DNA from: Bacillota bacterium
GTDB lineage: Bacteria; Bacillota; Clostridia; Oscillospirales; Oscillospiraceae
Length of the DNA stretch: 35,260 bases
NCBI GenBank assembly: GCA_029003235.1
Contig: JAQYBZ010000033.1
Location: 1-35,260, forward strand
Direction: 5' to 3'
Shown: one piece after another, positions 1 to 7,607 of the stretch
Position numbering within the stretch: the stretch's first letter is position 1
Layout of the letters: each line of letters begins with the position of its first letter
Program-made: the position numbers and the translations under genes
The notes under the pieces: model-generated
Databases searched by the model: none
Told to the model about the DNA's origin: nothing
Seen by the model: the letters and a program-made list of their open reading frames with translations, nothing else

Positions 1-68
1 TCCTTGGTCATTTCTTTTCGCAGCTGTTTTGCCAAAGGAACCAACTGCTTATTGTGCTTTGGCTGCAT
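1..68 (-). CDS. DUF559-type protein, N-terminal 22 residues only (cut by window edge)
   Basis: Reading the minus strand from the ATG at 68 gives MQPKHNKQLVPLAKQLRKEM and continues open to the window edge. This matches the usual opening of DUF559 proteins (a PD-(D/E)XK nuclease-like family) of gut Firmicutes, which begin with a short polar stretch, a LVPLAK-like segment and then an R-x-x-MTKEE motif. Only about 22 codons are visible, so the catalytic part cannot be checked. A strong Shine-Dalgarno, GGAGGG, sits 7 bases before the ATG and lies inside the palindromic repeat that follows. The ORF is too short for the supplied track. Family assignment is by recognition of the N-terminus and is moderately sure. 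Confidence 0.6.
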   Translation of the reverse strand, partial: MQPKHNKQLVPLAKQLRKEMTK

Positions 69-70
69 GA

Positions 71-124
71 CAATCCCTCCGTCACGGCTTACGCCGTGCC
101 ACCTCCCTTTACACAAGGGAGGCT
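71..124. repeat. Palindromic interspersed-type repeat
   Basis: Two perfect hairpins lie back to back: CACGGC-ttac-GCCGTG (83-88/93-98) and CCTCCCTT-tacac-AAGGGAGG (102-109/115-122). The composition resembles a short palindromic element I recall from many intergenic sites in Faecalibacterium-like and other gut clostridial genomes. Only one copy is present in this window, so repetitiveness is from knowledge and not seen here. On the minus strand its end supplies GGAGGG as ribosome binding site for the DUF559 gene. Confidence 0.55.
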
Positions 125-197
125 TTGGTGCTGCGCAAAATTGCAGACCGTACAGTACACCGAAAGGTGTATAGAAGTGCGCCCTTTATCAGTTCGA

Positions 198-713
198 CTA
201 AGCGGAATTTGTAGATAAAGTGAATGACTTCTTGTTTTTTATTACAAAGTTATAGTTGAGTTCGTTAAGATTGTCTTCATAATCACAGAAAGCACTATCA
301 CACTCTTCAAGAATTTTATCAATTTCTTCGCTTTCAAGCTCGTCTAACATTTCCACACGCTTATCTCTATCAACAGGGATATTACGACCAAACGCTGAAA
401 TCGCTTTCTGACAAATAGCCGCTGTTACTTTTGCTCCGATTGCGGTAAATGCACTCACCAATTCATTTGAGAAATTGCCGCTGGAATTATAGAAAAACTG
501 AGAAAAGCCTCCGTTGTTTACTTCCATTTCGACTGTTTGAGTAATGTAGAAAATACGTTCTGCTTCGCTCAAAACAGACATATCATCACCATATTGAGTT
601 TTATTGTCAAGATACTCGGTCATAGCAACAATAAAATCATTTGGATCAGTTAAGTTCCAAATGTGCTGGATATTGGAACTTTCTTGCTTGGCCTTGTCTT
701 TCTTCTTGAACAT
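198..713 (-). CDS. DUF4375 domain protein
   Basis: The 171-residue product carries the hallmark of DUF4375, EVNNGGFSQFFYNSSG, after an acidic helical lead-in (LSEAERIFYITQTVEMEVNNGG). Function is unknown for the family; it is scattered in Bacteria as a small stand-alone cytoplasmic protein. The track starts at a TTG at 740, but ATG at 713 (MFKKKDK) has GGAGGG at 729-724 with reasonable spacing, so I chose it. The gene is clearly more AT-rich than the folate and aromatic operons to the right, which suggests acquisition by transfer. No signal peptide or membrane segment is visible. It appears to be monocistronic, with its own promoter just upstream. Confidence 0.8.
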   Translation of the reverse strand: MFKKKDKAKQESSNIQHIWNLTDPNDFIVAMTEYLDNKTQYGDDMSVLSEAERIFYITQTVEMEVNNGGFSQFFYNSSGNFSNELVSAFTAIGAKVTAAICQKAISAFGRNIPVDRDKRVEMLDELESEEIDKILEECDSAFCDYEDNLNELNYNFVIKNKKSFTLSTNSA

Positions 714-757
714 ATCAAAAAATCCCTCCGCCAAATTCAAGTTTATCGGTCTGTTTC

Positions 758-786
758 ATCATATCATACGGCTTCAATCTATGCAA
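758..786 (-). promoter_or_regulatory. Candidate SigA promoter for the DUF4375 gene
   Basis: On the minus strand TTGCAT (786-781) is followed after 17 bases by TATGAT (763-758), about 45 bases upstream of the ATG at 713. The -10 is good and the -35 partial. Confidence 0.5.
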
Positions 787-790
787 GAAC

Positions 791-818
791 AGTCCCGGCA
801 GACATCGCTGCCGGGACT
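791..818 (-). terminator. Hairpin terminator after the DUF1576 gene
   Basis: A perfect 11-bp stem, AGTCCCGGCAG-acatcg-CTGCCGGGACT, stands about 60 bases beyond the stop of the minus-strand DUF1576 gene. The downstream minus strand reads GTTCTTGC, only a weak U-tract, so efficiency is uncertain. Confidence 0.55.
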
Positions 819-875
819 GAAACTGTTTAACGAACACCTGTCATTTTGCCGGGAGGGAATTTGCACAAAGACCGT

Positions 876-2201
876 TTATTTTCCGGCCTTGGTCTGAAGC
901 TGCTGCTTCCGGGCGGGAAGGAAGTGCTCCAGCACGGGAACCAGCAGAACGCACACAAAGGCCGCCGTAAATCCGCCGTTATACAGGCAGAAGCCGCCGT
1001 GGAGATTGGGCACGCTGGTGACCAGACAGAAGTGGAGCATTCCGGCCAGAATCCCGAAAGGCCAGCCGTATTTGCCGGAGATGGGGGACAGGCCGTTGGC
1101 GAAGCAAAGACCCACCACAATGGGCTGGGCGTTGATCATCTGGGCATAGTCGCCCACGGCCAGCCATTTGCACAGGAAGGAGGCGGCCACATAGCCCACC
1201 ATGATGGGCCAGACATTGCCGGGGTGGCTGCCCGAGCAGCAGGTACTGAGCATACAGAAGATACAGCCGAAGGTAACGGCGTTAAAGGTCGCGCCAATCA
1301 GGTTGTAGTACAGTACAATGAACAGGCCGAACACGCCCACGTTCATCAGTGCCGCTGCGGAGCCGTACTGCTGGGGAAAATCTGTGCCGTAGCCCGCATC
1401 CTTCAGAAGCGCCCAATAGTCTCTGGGCTTGCAGCCCATGAGCAGGGCGGCGGCGATGCACAGACCGAAGACCACAAAGCAGAACACGTTGCACACGTTC
1501 CAGGAGGCCACCTCCAGATCAGTGGTGGCGCCGCCGGGGAGGGTGCCGCCCAACACCTTATATAAAAAGGCGTTGAGGAAAAATGCGGTCAGGCCGATGG
1601 GTACGGCGGCGGAGTAGATGGAGTAGCCCTGATGAAAGTTTTTGGCGTTGGCCAACCCGGCGGGCAGGAAGAAGCCGATGACCAGCCCCACGCCCACGGC
1701 CAGCGCCAGCCCTGTCCAGGAGAAGCCTACCGCATCGGCGTTGGGGTAGCGCAGCAGCAGATCGGAGATCAGGGGCGCAAGGCCGCTGGTGAAGAGCATG
1801 GCATTGACCTGAGAGCCGGGGCGGACGCCCTTGACCAGACAGTACAGAAGCACCCCGAGAAAACCGAACCAGATGTTCAGAACATTGATGCCCCAGAAAG
1901 TGAAGCCCGCCGTGAGCAGAAAGGCGATGACCGATGTGCCCGTGGCCTTCGCGCCCGGCAGAAAGTACAGCGCCGTGCAGATCAGGCACACCAGCGCGGC
2001 GTTCAAAAACGCCCCGGCATAGCCGCCGTAGTCAAAATAGTTGGTGGAGACCTTGGCTGTCTGGGAGATGATTCGCCACAGGCCGTCAAACATCTGCCCC
2101 CGGTCGGGCAGGATTACCGCCGTGACCAGAAAGGCCAGGGTAAAGAATCCGAACAGCAGTTTCAGAAAACCGCTGGTGGACAGATCGTTGCGTTTTTTCA
2201 T
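876..2201 (-). CDS. DUF1576 family polytopic membrane protein
   Basis: The product is 441 residues from the ATG at 2201, chosen over the track start because GGAGGAACGGAG precedes it. It has about ten hydrophobic segments and the conserved glycine/histidine-rich blocks I associate with DUF1576, including NFHQGYSIYSAA near the middle and HGGFCLYNGGFTAAFV near the C-terminus. The family is of unknown function and is likely a transporter or channel in the cytoplasmic membrane. Its ribosome binding site abuts the end of folD, so it is the last gene of fchA-folD-DUF1576. Linkage to one-carbon folate enzymes hints at moving a substrate or product of that pathway, but this is inference only. Confidence 0.75.
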   Translation of the reverse strand: MKKRNDLSTSGFLKLLFGFFTLAFLVTAVILPDRGQMFDGLWRIISQTAKVSTNYFDYGGYAGAFLNAALVCLICTALYFLPGAKATGTSVIAFLLTAGFTFWGINVLNIWFGFLGVLLYCLVKGVRPGSQVNAMLFTSGLAPLISDLLLRYPNADAVGFSWTGLALAVGVGLVIGFFLPAGLANAKNFHQGYSIYSAAVPIGLTAFFLNAFLYKVLGGTLPGGATTDLEVASWNVCNVFCFVVFGLCIAAALLMGCKPRDYWALLKDAGYGTDFPQQYGSAAALMNVGVFGLFIVLYYNLIGATFNAVTFGCIFCMLSTCCSGSHPGNVWPIMVGYVAASFLCKWLAVGDYAQMINAQPIVVGLCFANGLSPISGKYGWPFGILAGMLHFCLVTSVPNLHGGFCLYNGGFTAAFVCVLLVPVLEHFLPARKQQLQTKAGK

Positions 2202-2217
2202 CTCCGTTCCTCCGGCG

Positions 2218-3096
2218 TCAGGCGCGCTCGGCGGCCTCAATGACGTGCTTCATCAGAACGGAGGTGGTGACGCTGCCCACGCCGCCGGGAACCGGGGTGA
2301 TGGCGTCTACGATGGGCTCCACCTCAGAGTACACGGCGTCGCCCGCAATGGCGCCCATGCCGCCCTTGGCGTTGGGCTTGTTGGCGTCCCAGTTGATGGA
2401 CACGTCAATAACCACCTGACCGGGGCGTACATAATCTTTCGTCAGGGAATTGAGCACGCCGGCGGCGGAGACCAGAATATCCGCACGGCGGCAGATTTCC
2501 GCCGTGTTCACGGTCTTGGTGTGGCAGACCGTCACCGTGGCGTTTTTGCCCATGAGCATCATGGCGGCGGGCTTGCCGACCACCAGACTTCTGCCGATCA
2601 CCACGGCGTTCTTGCCCTTGCAGTCGATGCCGTAGTAGTCCAGAATCTCCATGCAGGCTGCGGGCGTGCAGGGGGCAAAGCCCAGATCGCTTCTGCCCTC
2701 AAATACGCCGGCGTTGGACAGCTCGGTCATGCAGTCCACGTCCTTCTTGGGGTCGAGCCGATTGCAGATCTCGTTGGTGTCCGCCTTCAGATGGGCAGGC
2801 AGCGGCCGGAACATGAGTACGCCGTGGATGTTCTTGTTTTCGTTGAGCCGGTCGATGGCGGCAAGCACCTGCTCTTTGGAGGCATCCTCGGGCAGAACCA
2901 GCTTCTGCACGGCGATGCCAATCAGCTCCGCCCGCTTGGTGGCGCCCCGTTCATAGCTCAGATCGGAGGGTGCTTCGCCAATGCGCAGGATACCCAGCGT
3001 GGGGGTAACGCCCTTGGCTTTCAGCGCGTCCGCGCGCTGGGTCAGCTTCGCGTTGAGCGCATCCGTAACTTCTTTGCCCAGTAATAATTTTGCCAT
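2218..3096 (-). CDS. folD: Methylenetetrahydrofolate dehydrogenase (FolD), cyclohydrolase site altered
   Basis: FolD interconverts 5,10-methylene-THF, methenyl-THF and 10-formyl-THF in the cytoplasm. The 292-residue protein starts at the ATG at 3096 (MAKLLLGKEV), after GGAAAGG. The catalytic Tyr and Lys are present (Y48 and K54 in SYERGATKRA), as are D121 in DVDC, the Rossmann segment VVIGRSLVVGKP and the C-terminal PGGVGSVTTSVL. The usual GILVQLPLP reads GVLMFRPLP here, so the Gln (Q98 in E. coli, Q100 in human) that supports cyclohydrolase chemistry is Phe96, followed by Arg; DVDG is DVDC and PGGVGP is PGGVGS. The adjacent fchA encodes an independent cyclohydrolase, so this FolD may act mainly as a dehydrogenase. 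The identity is sure; the activity split is inference. Confidence 0.95.
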   Translation of the reverse strand: MAKLLLGKEVTDALNAKLTQRADALKAKGVTPTLGILRIGEAPSDLSYERGATKRAELIGIAVQKLVLPEDASKEQVLAAIDRLNENKNIHGVLMFRPLPAHLKADTNEICNRLDPKKDVDCMTELSNAGVFEGRSDLGFAPCTPAACMEILDYYGIDCKGKNAVVIGRSLVVGKPAAMMLMGKNATVTVCHTKTVNTAEICRRADILVSAAGVLNSLTKDYVRPGQVVIDVSINWDANKPNAKGGMGAIAGDAVYSEVEPIVDAITPVPGGVGSVTTSVLMKHVIEAAERA

Positions 3097-3201
3097 AGTG
3101 TGACCATTCCTTTCCGCTGCGTTTCGTGGAAAAGCGCAGCCTGTCAATATTTGGGAGCCACCGGCTGCCGGGAGGTTCCCCCGGCGTCCGTGGCGGCTTG
3201 T

Positions 3202-3822
3202 TTACTGAAAAAATCCGTTTTTCACCGTCTCAAAGATCTCGTCGGCCAGCTTGCCGTATTTGTCCAGCATATTCAGGCATCTTTCGTTGAGCTTCCGGGC
3301 ATAGTCGCGGTCTTTCAGAGACTTGGTGTTGATAAAGACGTTCAAAGAGGCGGCCTGCAGGGCGGATTTCACCATGACTGCGCCGCAGCCTGCGTCGGAT
3401 ACCGCCAGACGGCTGCCCTTTTTGGCAAAGACGGCGATGGCGTCCAACGCCTGACAGCACAGCTCCATAATATGTACCGGCACCTGACAGGCGGTGACGG
3501 TGGCCTGCTCCAGCACGGTCTCCCGGGTGGGGTCGTCCTTGGGGATGCCATAGGCCTTGGCCAGAGGCACAAAGCCCTCGGCGTCGGCGGGCACCTGATC
3601 GAGCAGTTCCTGTTGCAGCTTGTCGCACTCGGCCATGAGCGCGCGGATCTCAGCCTCTACGTCGGCATATTTTTTCTTGCCCACGGTGAGAGAGCCCACC
3701 ATGTTTCCCAGCGCCGTGCCGACAGCGCCTACCAGCGCCGCCGCGCCGCCGCCGCCGGGAGCGGGTTCGCTGGAGGCCAGAACCTTGACAAATTCGCGGC
3801 AGGATGCAGTGGTCATATCCAT
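3202..3822 (-). CDS. fchA: Methenyltetrahydrofolate cyclohydrolase / formiminoTHF cyclodeaminase family (FchA)
   Basis: The 206-residue all-helical protein carries the FTCD_C signature near its N-terminus, PAPGGGGAAALVGAVGTALG followed by MVGSLTVGKKKY, and has the typical length of stand-alone FchA. Members hydrolyse 5,10-methenyl-THF to 10-formyl-THF or deaminate formimino-THF. No histidine-degradation gene is nearby and folD is directly downstream, so the cyclohydrolase role is favoured. The track ORF runs much further upstream, but that part covers the promoter; ATG at 3822 has AAAGGAG in front. It is first gene of the minus-strand folate operon, behind a leader with a terminator hairpin. 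Confidence 0.9.
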   Translation of the reverse strand: MDMTTASCREFVKVLASSEPAPGGGGAAALVGAVGTALGNMVGSLTVGKKKYADVEAEIRALMAECDKLQQELLDQVPADAEGFVPLAKAYGIPKDDPTRETVLEQATVTACQVPVHIMELCCQALDAIAVFAKKGSRLAVSDAGCGAVMVKSALQAASLNVFINTKSLKDRDYARKLNERCLNMLDKYGKLADEIFETVKNGFFQ

Positions 3823-3886
3823 TTGTTTGTTTCTCCTTTCAACTCCGAACCAAATCGGGTACTTGCAATCCGGCAGCCCTTTCCGC

Positions 3887-3914
3887 AAAAAACTCCGGCG
3901 GGGTGCCGCCGGAG
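3887..3914 (-). terminator. Terminator hairpin inside the fchA leader (attenuator candidate)
   Basis: On the minus strand CTCCGGCGG-cacc-CCGCCGGAG (9 bp, perfect) is followed at once by TTTTTTG. It lies about 50 bases after the expected transcript start and about 65 bases before the fchA ATG, so it would stop transcription before the operon. An upstream copy of the 5' arm, TCCGGCG (3949-3943), can pair with the 3' arm CGCCGGA and would prevent the terminator. This arrangement suggests a regulated leader. I found no match to the tetrahydrofolate riboswitch consensus. Confidence 0.65.
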
Positions 3915-3972
3915 GTGATTTTTTGTGTCGGTGCGCTGTCAGCGCCGGAAAAAGCCGCCATTTCGTAACTAT

Positions 3973-4001
3973 ATTATACCAACGCGCTGCGAAGAAGTCA
4001 A
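3973..4001 (-). promoter_or_regulatory. SigA promoter of fchA-folD-DUF1576
   Basis: Minus-strand TTGACT (4001-3996), a 17-base spacer and TATAAT (3978-3973) form a near-consensus promoter. It faces away from the dlt-like operon promoter about 110 bases to the right, so this 372-base gap is a divergent control region. Confidence 0.85.
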
Positions 4002-4089
4002 CAGGCGGAGGGACAAAGGCGACAGAAAAGTACAGCATTTTCGGCAGACTTCCGGCCTGAACGGGCGCTGTTTCGTCCGGTGGGGTCGG

Positions 4090-4118
4090 TTGACATCTCC
4101 TGCCCGGCATGTTATATT
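4090..4118 (+). promoter_or_regulatory. SigA promoter of the dlt-like operon
   Basis: TTGACA (4090-4095), 17 bases, TATATT (4113-4118). The transcript would start near 4126, leaving a leader of about 70 bases before the ATG at 4195. Confidence 0.85.
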
Positions 4119-4194
4119 TTAGATATTCTTGCAGGCAAACGCTCTTTGCGCGCCACAACCGCGAAAAAGGGCGCTTGGCCATAGGAGTGCGCCT

Positions 4195-5694
4195 ATGAAC
4201 CATGTACTGGATTACCTCAAGCGGCTGGAACGGCTGTGCCCGGACAAGACCGCCGTTGAGGATCGCCGGACGGCCTATACCTTCCGGCAGATGGGGGAGC
4301 TGGCCAGAATGCTGGCCGGGCATCCTGCGCTGGAGAACAAAAGAAGCTGTGCGGTGGGCGTCATGGCCGACCGCAGCGCCTCTACCGCCGTCTATTTTCT
4401 GGCGGCGCTGTTCAGCGGCAATTTTTATGTACCTGTAGATCCCCAGCTTCCGGAGAAGAAGCTGCAAACCATTGTGGCCGACGCGGGGATCGATTTGTTT
4501 TATACCGACGAGGAGAACAAGCAGCGTCTGCGGGACGTGGGATTTACGGGAACCTGCCTTTCCCTGACGGACAAGCCCTGCTGGCAGAGCGCTGACCGCA
4601 GCGGGGAACTGACGCCCCGCAGCCCGGCCTATATGGTCTACACCTCCGGCTCTACCGGTGTGCCCAAGGGGGTGCTGAAAAGCCACGGCGCCATTGTCAG
4701 CTTCATTGAGGCCTACACCGAGACCTTCCCCTTTGACGCCGACGATGTCATCGGCAACCAGACGCCCTTTTTCTTTGACGCCTCAGCCAAGGACTTCTAT
4801 CTCATGCTCAAGACCGGCGCTGCCATGGAGGTACTGCCCAAAGAGCTGTTTGCCATGCCGCCTATGCTCATTGACTATCTCAACAAGAAAAAGGTGACAT
4901 TCATCAGTTGGGTGCCCACGGCGCTGTCCATTGTGGCGCAGCTCAACACCTTTACGGAGATCCTGCCCACGACCCTGAAGCGGGTGTTTTTCGTGGGCGA
5001 GGTGATGCCGGTAAAGTACCTCAACAAGTGGATGGATGCCCTGCCCGGGCTGGAGTATGTGAATCTCTACGGCTCGTCGGAGATCGCGGGCGTCTGCTGC
5101 TATTATCCCGTCAAACAAAAGCTGGACGCCGCCCGGTCGCTGCCCATGGGCAAGCCTCTGCGCAACTGCCGGCTCTATCTCATGGACGGCGAGCGCGTCA
5201 TTACCCAGCCTCATATGCCGGGAGAGATTTATCTGGTCAGTCCGGCACTGGCGGAGGGCTATTACCACGATCCGGAAAAGACGGCGGCGAGCTTTATTCA
5301 GAAGGACTTCGGCGACGGCGTGGTGCGCCGGGCGTTCCGCTCCGGCGACATTGCACAGTATGACGAGGCGGGCAATCTGGTCTTTTCCGCCCGCCGGGAC
5401 GCCCAGATCAAGCATCTGGGCAACCGCATCGAGCTGGGGGAGATCGAGGCCGTGGCCAATTCTCTGGAGCAGCTTCAGCGCTGCTGCTGCCTGTACGACC
5501 AGAAAAAGCAGAAGATTGTCCTGTTTGCCCAGAGCGCTCCGGCGGCTTCCCCGGCGGACGCCAAAGCCATCCGCAGTCTGCTGCGGCCGCGTCTGTCGTC
5601 CTATATGCTGCCCAATAAAGTGGTGCTGCTGGAGCAGTGGCCGCTCAACGCCAACGGCAAAACCGACCGGCAGGCTTTGAAAGCCCTGCTGTGA
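4195..5694 (+). CDS. DltA-like amino acid adenylating ligase
   Basis: The 499-residue ANL-superfamily enzyme activates a carboxylate with ATP and loads it onto a carrier protein. In order: YTSGSTGVPKG (P-loop, about 146), NQTPFFFDASAKDFY (DltA NQAPFSFDLSVMDLY), FFVGEVMP (about 265-272), YGSSEIAG (about 291), FRSGDIAQY, RRDAQIKHLGNRIELGEIE, and LNANGKTDRQ with the catalytic Lys near the C-terminus. It aligns along its length with DltA (D-alanine-carrier ligase), but the Cys in the FCGEVLP motif, linked to D-Ala selectivity, is Val267, and the TYGPTE motif reads LYGSSE. The amino or other acid used is therefore open. ATG at 4195 has AGGAG before it. It is first of four genes with a carrier, MBOAT and SGNH partner. 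Confidence 0.85.
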   Translation: MNHVLDYLKRLERLCPDKTAVEDRRTAYTFRQMGELARMLAGHPALENKRSCAVGVMADRSASTAVYFLAALFSGNFYVPVDPQLPEKKLQTIVADAGIDLFYTDEENKQRLRDVGFTGTCLSLTDKPCWQSADRSGELTPRSPAYMVYTSGSTGVPKGVLKSHGAIVSFIEAYTETFPFDADDVIGNQTPFFFDASAKDFYLMLKTGAAMEVLPKELFAMPPMLIDYLNKKKVTFISWVPTALSIVAQLNTFTEILPTTLKRVFFVGEVMPVKYLNKWMDALPGLEYVNLYGSSEIAGVCCYYPVKQKLDAARSLPMGKPLRNCRLYLMDGERVITQPHMPGEIYLVSPALAEGYYHDPEKTAASFIQKDFGDGVVRRAFRSGDIAQYDEAGNLVFSARRDAQIKHLGNRIELGEIEAVANSLEQLQRCCCLYDQKKQKIVLFAQSAPAASPADAKAIRSLLRPRLSSYMLPNKVVLLEQWPLNANGKTDRQALKALL

Positions 5695-5744
5695 CCCCTT
5701 TGAGGCGGCGATTTACCGCAAAAACCTGTCAGGAGGAAAAGAAC

Positions 5745-5975
5745 TTGGAACAGTTGCTGGAAATTTTGGAAGAAATCAACCCCGATGTGGACTACGCCAC
5801 GGAGAAAAATCTCATCGACGGAAAGGTGCTGGACTCTTTCAGCATCGTCAACCTCATCATGGAAATCTCCGACACCTTTGACATTGAGATCAGCCCCAAG
5901 TGGATGAAAAACGAGAACTTCAACAGCGTGGAAGCCATGTGGAAGATGATCCAGACCATTCAGGAAGAAGAATAA
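5745..5975 (+). CDS. DltC-like acyl carrier protein
   Basis: This 76-residue acidic carrier has the phosphopantetheine site at Ser31 in GKVLDSFSIVNLI, like the LLDS-GTVQLL motif of DltC. The track ORF begins further upstream; the likely start is the TTG at 5745, because AGGAGG (5731-5736) stands 8 bases before it and the family's first helix (EQLLEILEEI) begins there. It would carry the acyl or aminoacyl group activated by the preceding ligase to the membrane MBOAT protein that follows. Confidence 0.88.
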   Translation: MEQLLEILEEINPDVDYATEKNLIDGKVLDSFSIVNLIMEISDTFDIEISPKWMKNENFNSVEAMWKMIQTIQEEE

Positions 5976-5996
5976 TTCACCCAAAGGGGCGTATTT

Positions 5997-7607
5997 ATGT
6001 CCATTACATCATTCTCATTTTTGCTGTTTTTGGCGGTGCTGCTGGCAGTGTACTACCTGACGCCGAAAAAATGGCAGTGGGTGGTGCTTCTGTGCGCCAG
6101 CGCGGCGTTCTATCTGCTGAGCGGCGTCGAGGGCTTTGTGTTCGTCCTGCTGACCGCCGCCACGTCCTACGGCGCGGTGCGGTGGATGCAGGCGCTGGCC
6201 GACCGGCAGAAGGCCTATTTTGCCGCCAACCGGGGCGAACTGACCAGAGAAGAAAAGTCCGCCTTTAAGGCCGCCACCAAGAAGAAGCGCCGGACGATTC
6301 TGATTGTGACGCTGGTGCTGAACTTCGGTGTGCTGTGCTTTTTCAAGTATTTCCACTTCCTGTTCGCCCAGGTCAACGGCCTGCTGGGGCTGCTGGGACT
6401 GCCCCAGGGGGAGGATACCCTGCGGTTTCTGGTACCGCTGGGCATCTCCTTTTATACGTTTCAGACCATGGGCTATGTGGTGGATGTGTACTGGGGCAAT
6501 TGCCGGGCGGAGGGGAATTTTCTCAAGACCCTGCTGTTCGTCTCTTTCTTCCCCCAGATTACCCAGGGGCCCATCAGCGACTTCGAGCAGTTGTCCGCGG
6601 AACTGTTCACCGGCCACAGCTTCTGTTATGAAAACTACTCTCTGGGCGGCCAGCGCATGCTCTGGGGCTTTTTCAAAAAGATCGTCATTGCCGATCTGCT
6701 GGCGCCCTATGTGGGGGATATTTTTCAGAACTACGCCGCCTATTCCGGCGCTACGGTGATGGTGGGCGGGCTCATGTACTCCGTGCAGATCTACGCCGAT
6801 TTTTCCGGTTATATGGACATTATGTGCGGCCTGTGCCAGATGCTGGGCATCCGTCTGCGGGAGAACTTTGACCGTCCCTATTTTTCCAAATCCATTGCCG
6901 AATACTGGCGCAGATGGCACATCAGTTTGGGCGACTGGTTCAAAAAGTACATCTATTATCCCATTGCCATGGCCAAATGGAATCTGCGCATCGGGCAGAA
7001 GGCCAGAACCCATTTTGGCAAGACCCTGCCAGCTTCCATCGCTCTGGTGGCCGTGTGGCTCACCACCGGCCTTTGGCACGGGGCGAGCTGGGCGTACATC
7101 GCGTGGGGCGGCGTCAACGGCCTGTTCATCATCCTGTCTCTTTGGCTGGAGCCGGTGTACCAGCGCTGCAAGCACGCCCTGCATATCCGGGAGGCCTCCT
7201 TCTGGTGGCGGGCGTTTCAGACTGTGCGTACCTTTTTGCTGGTCACTTTCATCAAAGTCCTGCCGGAGGTGGGCACTCTGCGCGACGGGCTGGGCTTCTG
7301 GAAGCGCGCCTTTACCGCTTTCACGCTGCCGTCGTCCCTGCAGGAGCTTCTGCCCATGCAGAACAACCCCACCAGCGTGCTTTCGGGCTTTTGCAGCGAC
7401 CTGACCGGCAATCTGCTCATCATTGCCTTCGGTGTGTGCCTGATGTTTGCCGCAAGCCTGATCCAGCGCAAGACCCCCTGCCGTCAGGCCATGCAAAAAT
7501 GGCCTCGGCTGCTGCGATGGGCGTTCTTTGTGGCGCTGGCTGTGCTCACCGTCTGGGTAAAGGCCTATTCCGGCCTTTCGGGAGGGTTTATGTATGCACA
7601 ATTTTAG
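5997..7607 (+). CDS. MBOAT family membrane O-acyltransferase (DltB/AlgI-like)
   Basis: The 536-residue polytopic protein has the MBOAT core: RPYFSKSIAEYWRRWHISLGDW near residue 300 and the catalytic His in TTGLWHGASWAYIAWGG near residue 360. Proteins of this family move acyl groups across the cytoplasmic membrane, from a carrier protein (DltB) or CoA-like donor, to an extracytoplasmic acceptor. The neighbouring carrier protein favours the DltB mode. The start at 5997 follows AAAGGGG. Its 3' end overlaps the next gene by 14 bases, a sign of coupled translation. Length is greater than that of typical DltB (about 400) and nearer to AlgI-type proteins of exopolysaccharide acylation. Confidence 0.93.
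   Translation: MSITSFSFLLFLAVLLAVYYLTPKKWQWVVLLCASAAFYLLSGVEGFVFVLLTAATSYGAVRWMQALADRQKAYFAANRGELTREEKSAFKAATKKKRRTILIVTLVLNFGVLCFFKYFHFLFAQVNGLLGLLGLPQGEDTLRFLVPLGISFYTFQTMGYVVDVYWGNCRAEGNFLKTLLFVSFFPQITQGPISDFEQLSAELFTGHSFCYENYSLGGQRMLWGFFKKIVIADLLAPYVGDIFQNYAAYSGATVMVGGLMYSVQIYADFSGYMDIMCGLCQMLGIRLRENFDRPYFSKSIAEYWRRWHISLGDWFKKYIYYPIAMAKWNLRIGQKARTHFGKTLPASIALVAVWLTTGLWHGASWAYIAWGGVNGLFIILSLWLEPVYQRCKHALHIREASFWWRAFQTVRTFLLVTFIKVLPEVGTLRDGLGFWKRAFTAFTLPSSLQELLPMQNNPTSVLSGFCSDLTGNLLIIAFGVCLMFAASLIQRKTPCRQAMQKWPRLLRWAFFVALAVLTVWVKAYSGLSGGFMYAQF

Noticed and set aside
2041-3084. 347-residue plus-strand ORF opposite folD
   Set aside because: It is the GC-rich antisense shadow of folD and DUF1576, with low-complexity His/Gly/Ala composition and no ribosome binding site.
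3839-3961. 40-codon ORF on the minus strand across the fchA leader as a leader peptide
   Set aside because: It would start only about 5 bases from the transcript start without a Shine-Dalgarno and shows no run of a regulatory amino acid. Its stop does overlap the fchA ribosome binding site, so it is not fully excluded.
3823-3972. Tetrahydrofolate riboswitch before fchA
   Set aside because: The leader is short and lacks the conserved folT core and pseudoknot segments as I remember them.
3823-4686. N-terminal 288 residues of the 494-residue minus-strand ORF
   Set aside because: This part is antisense to the dlt-like ligase and crosses two promoters; the real protein starts at 3822.
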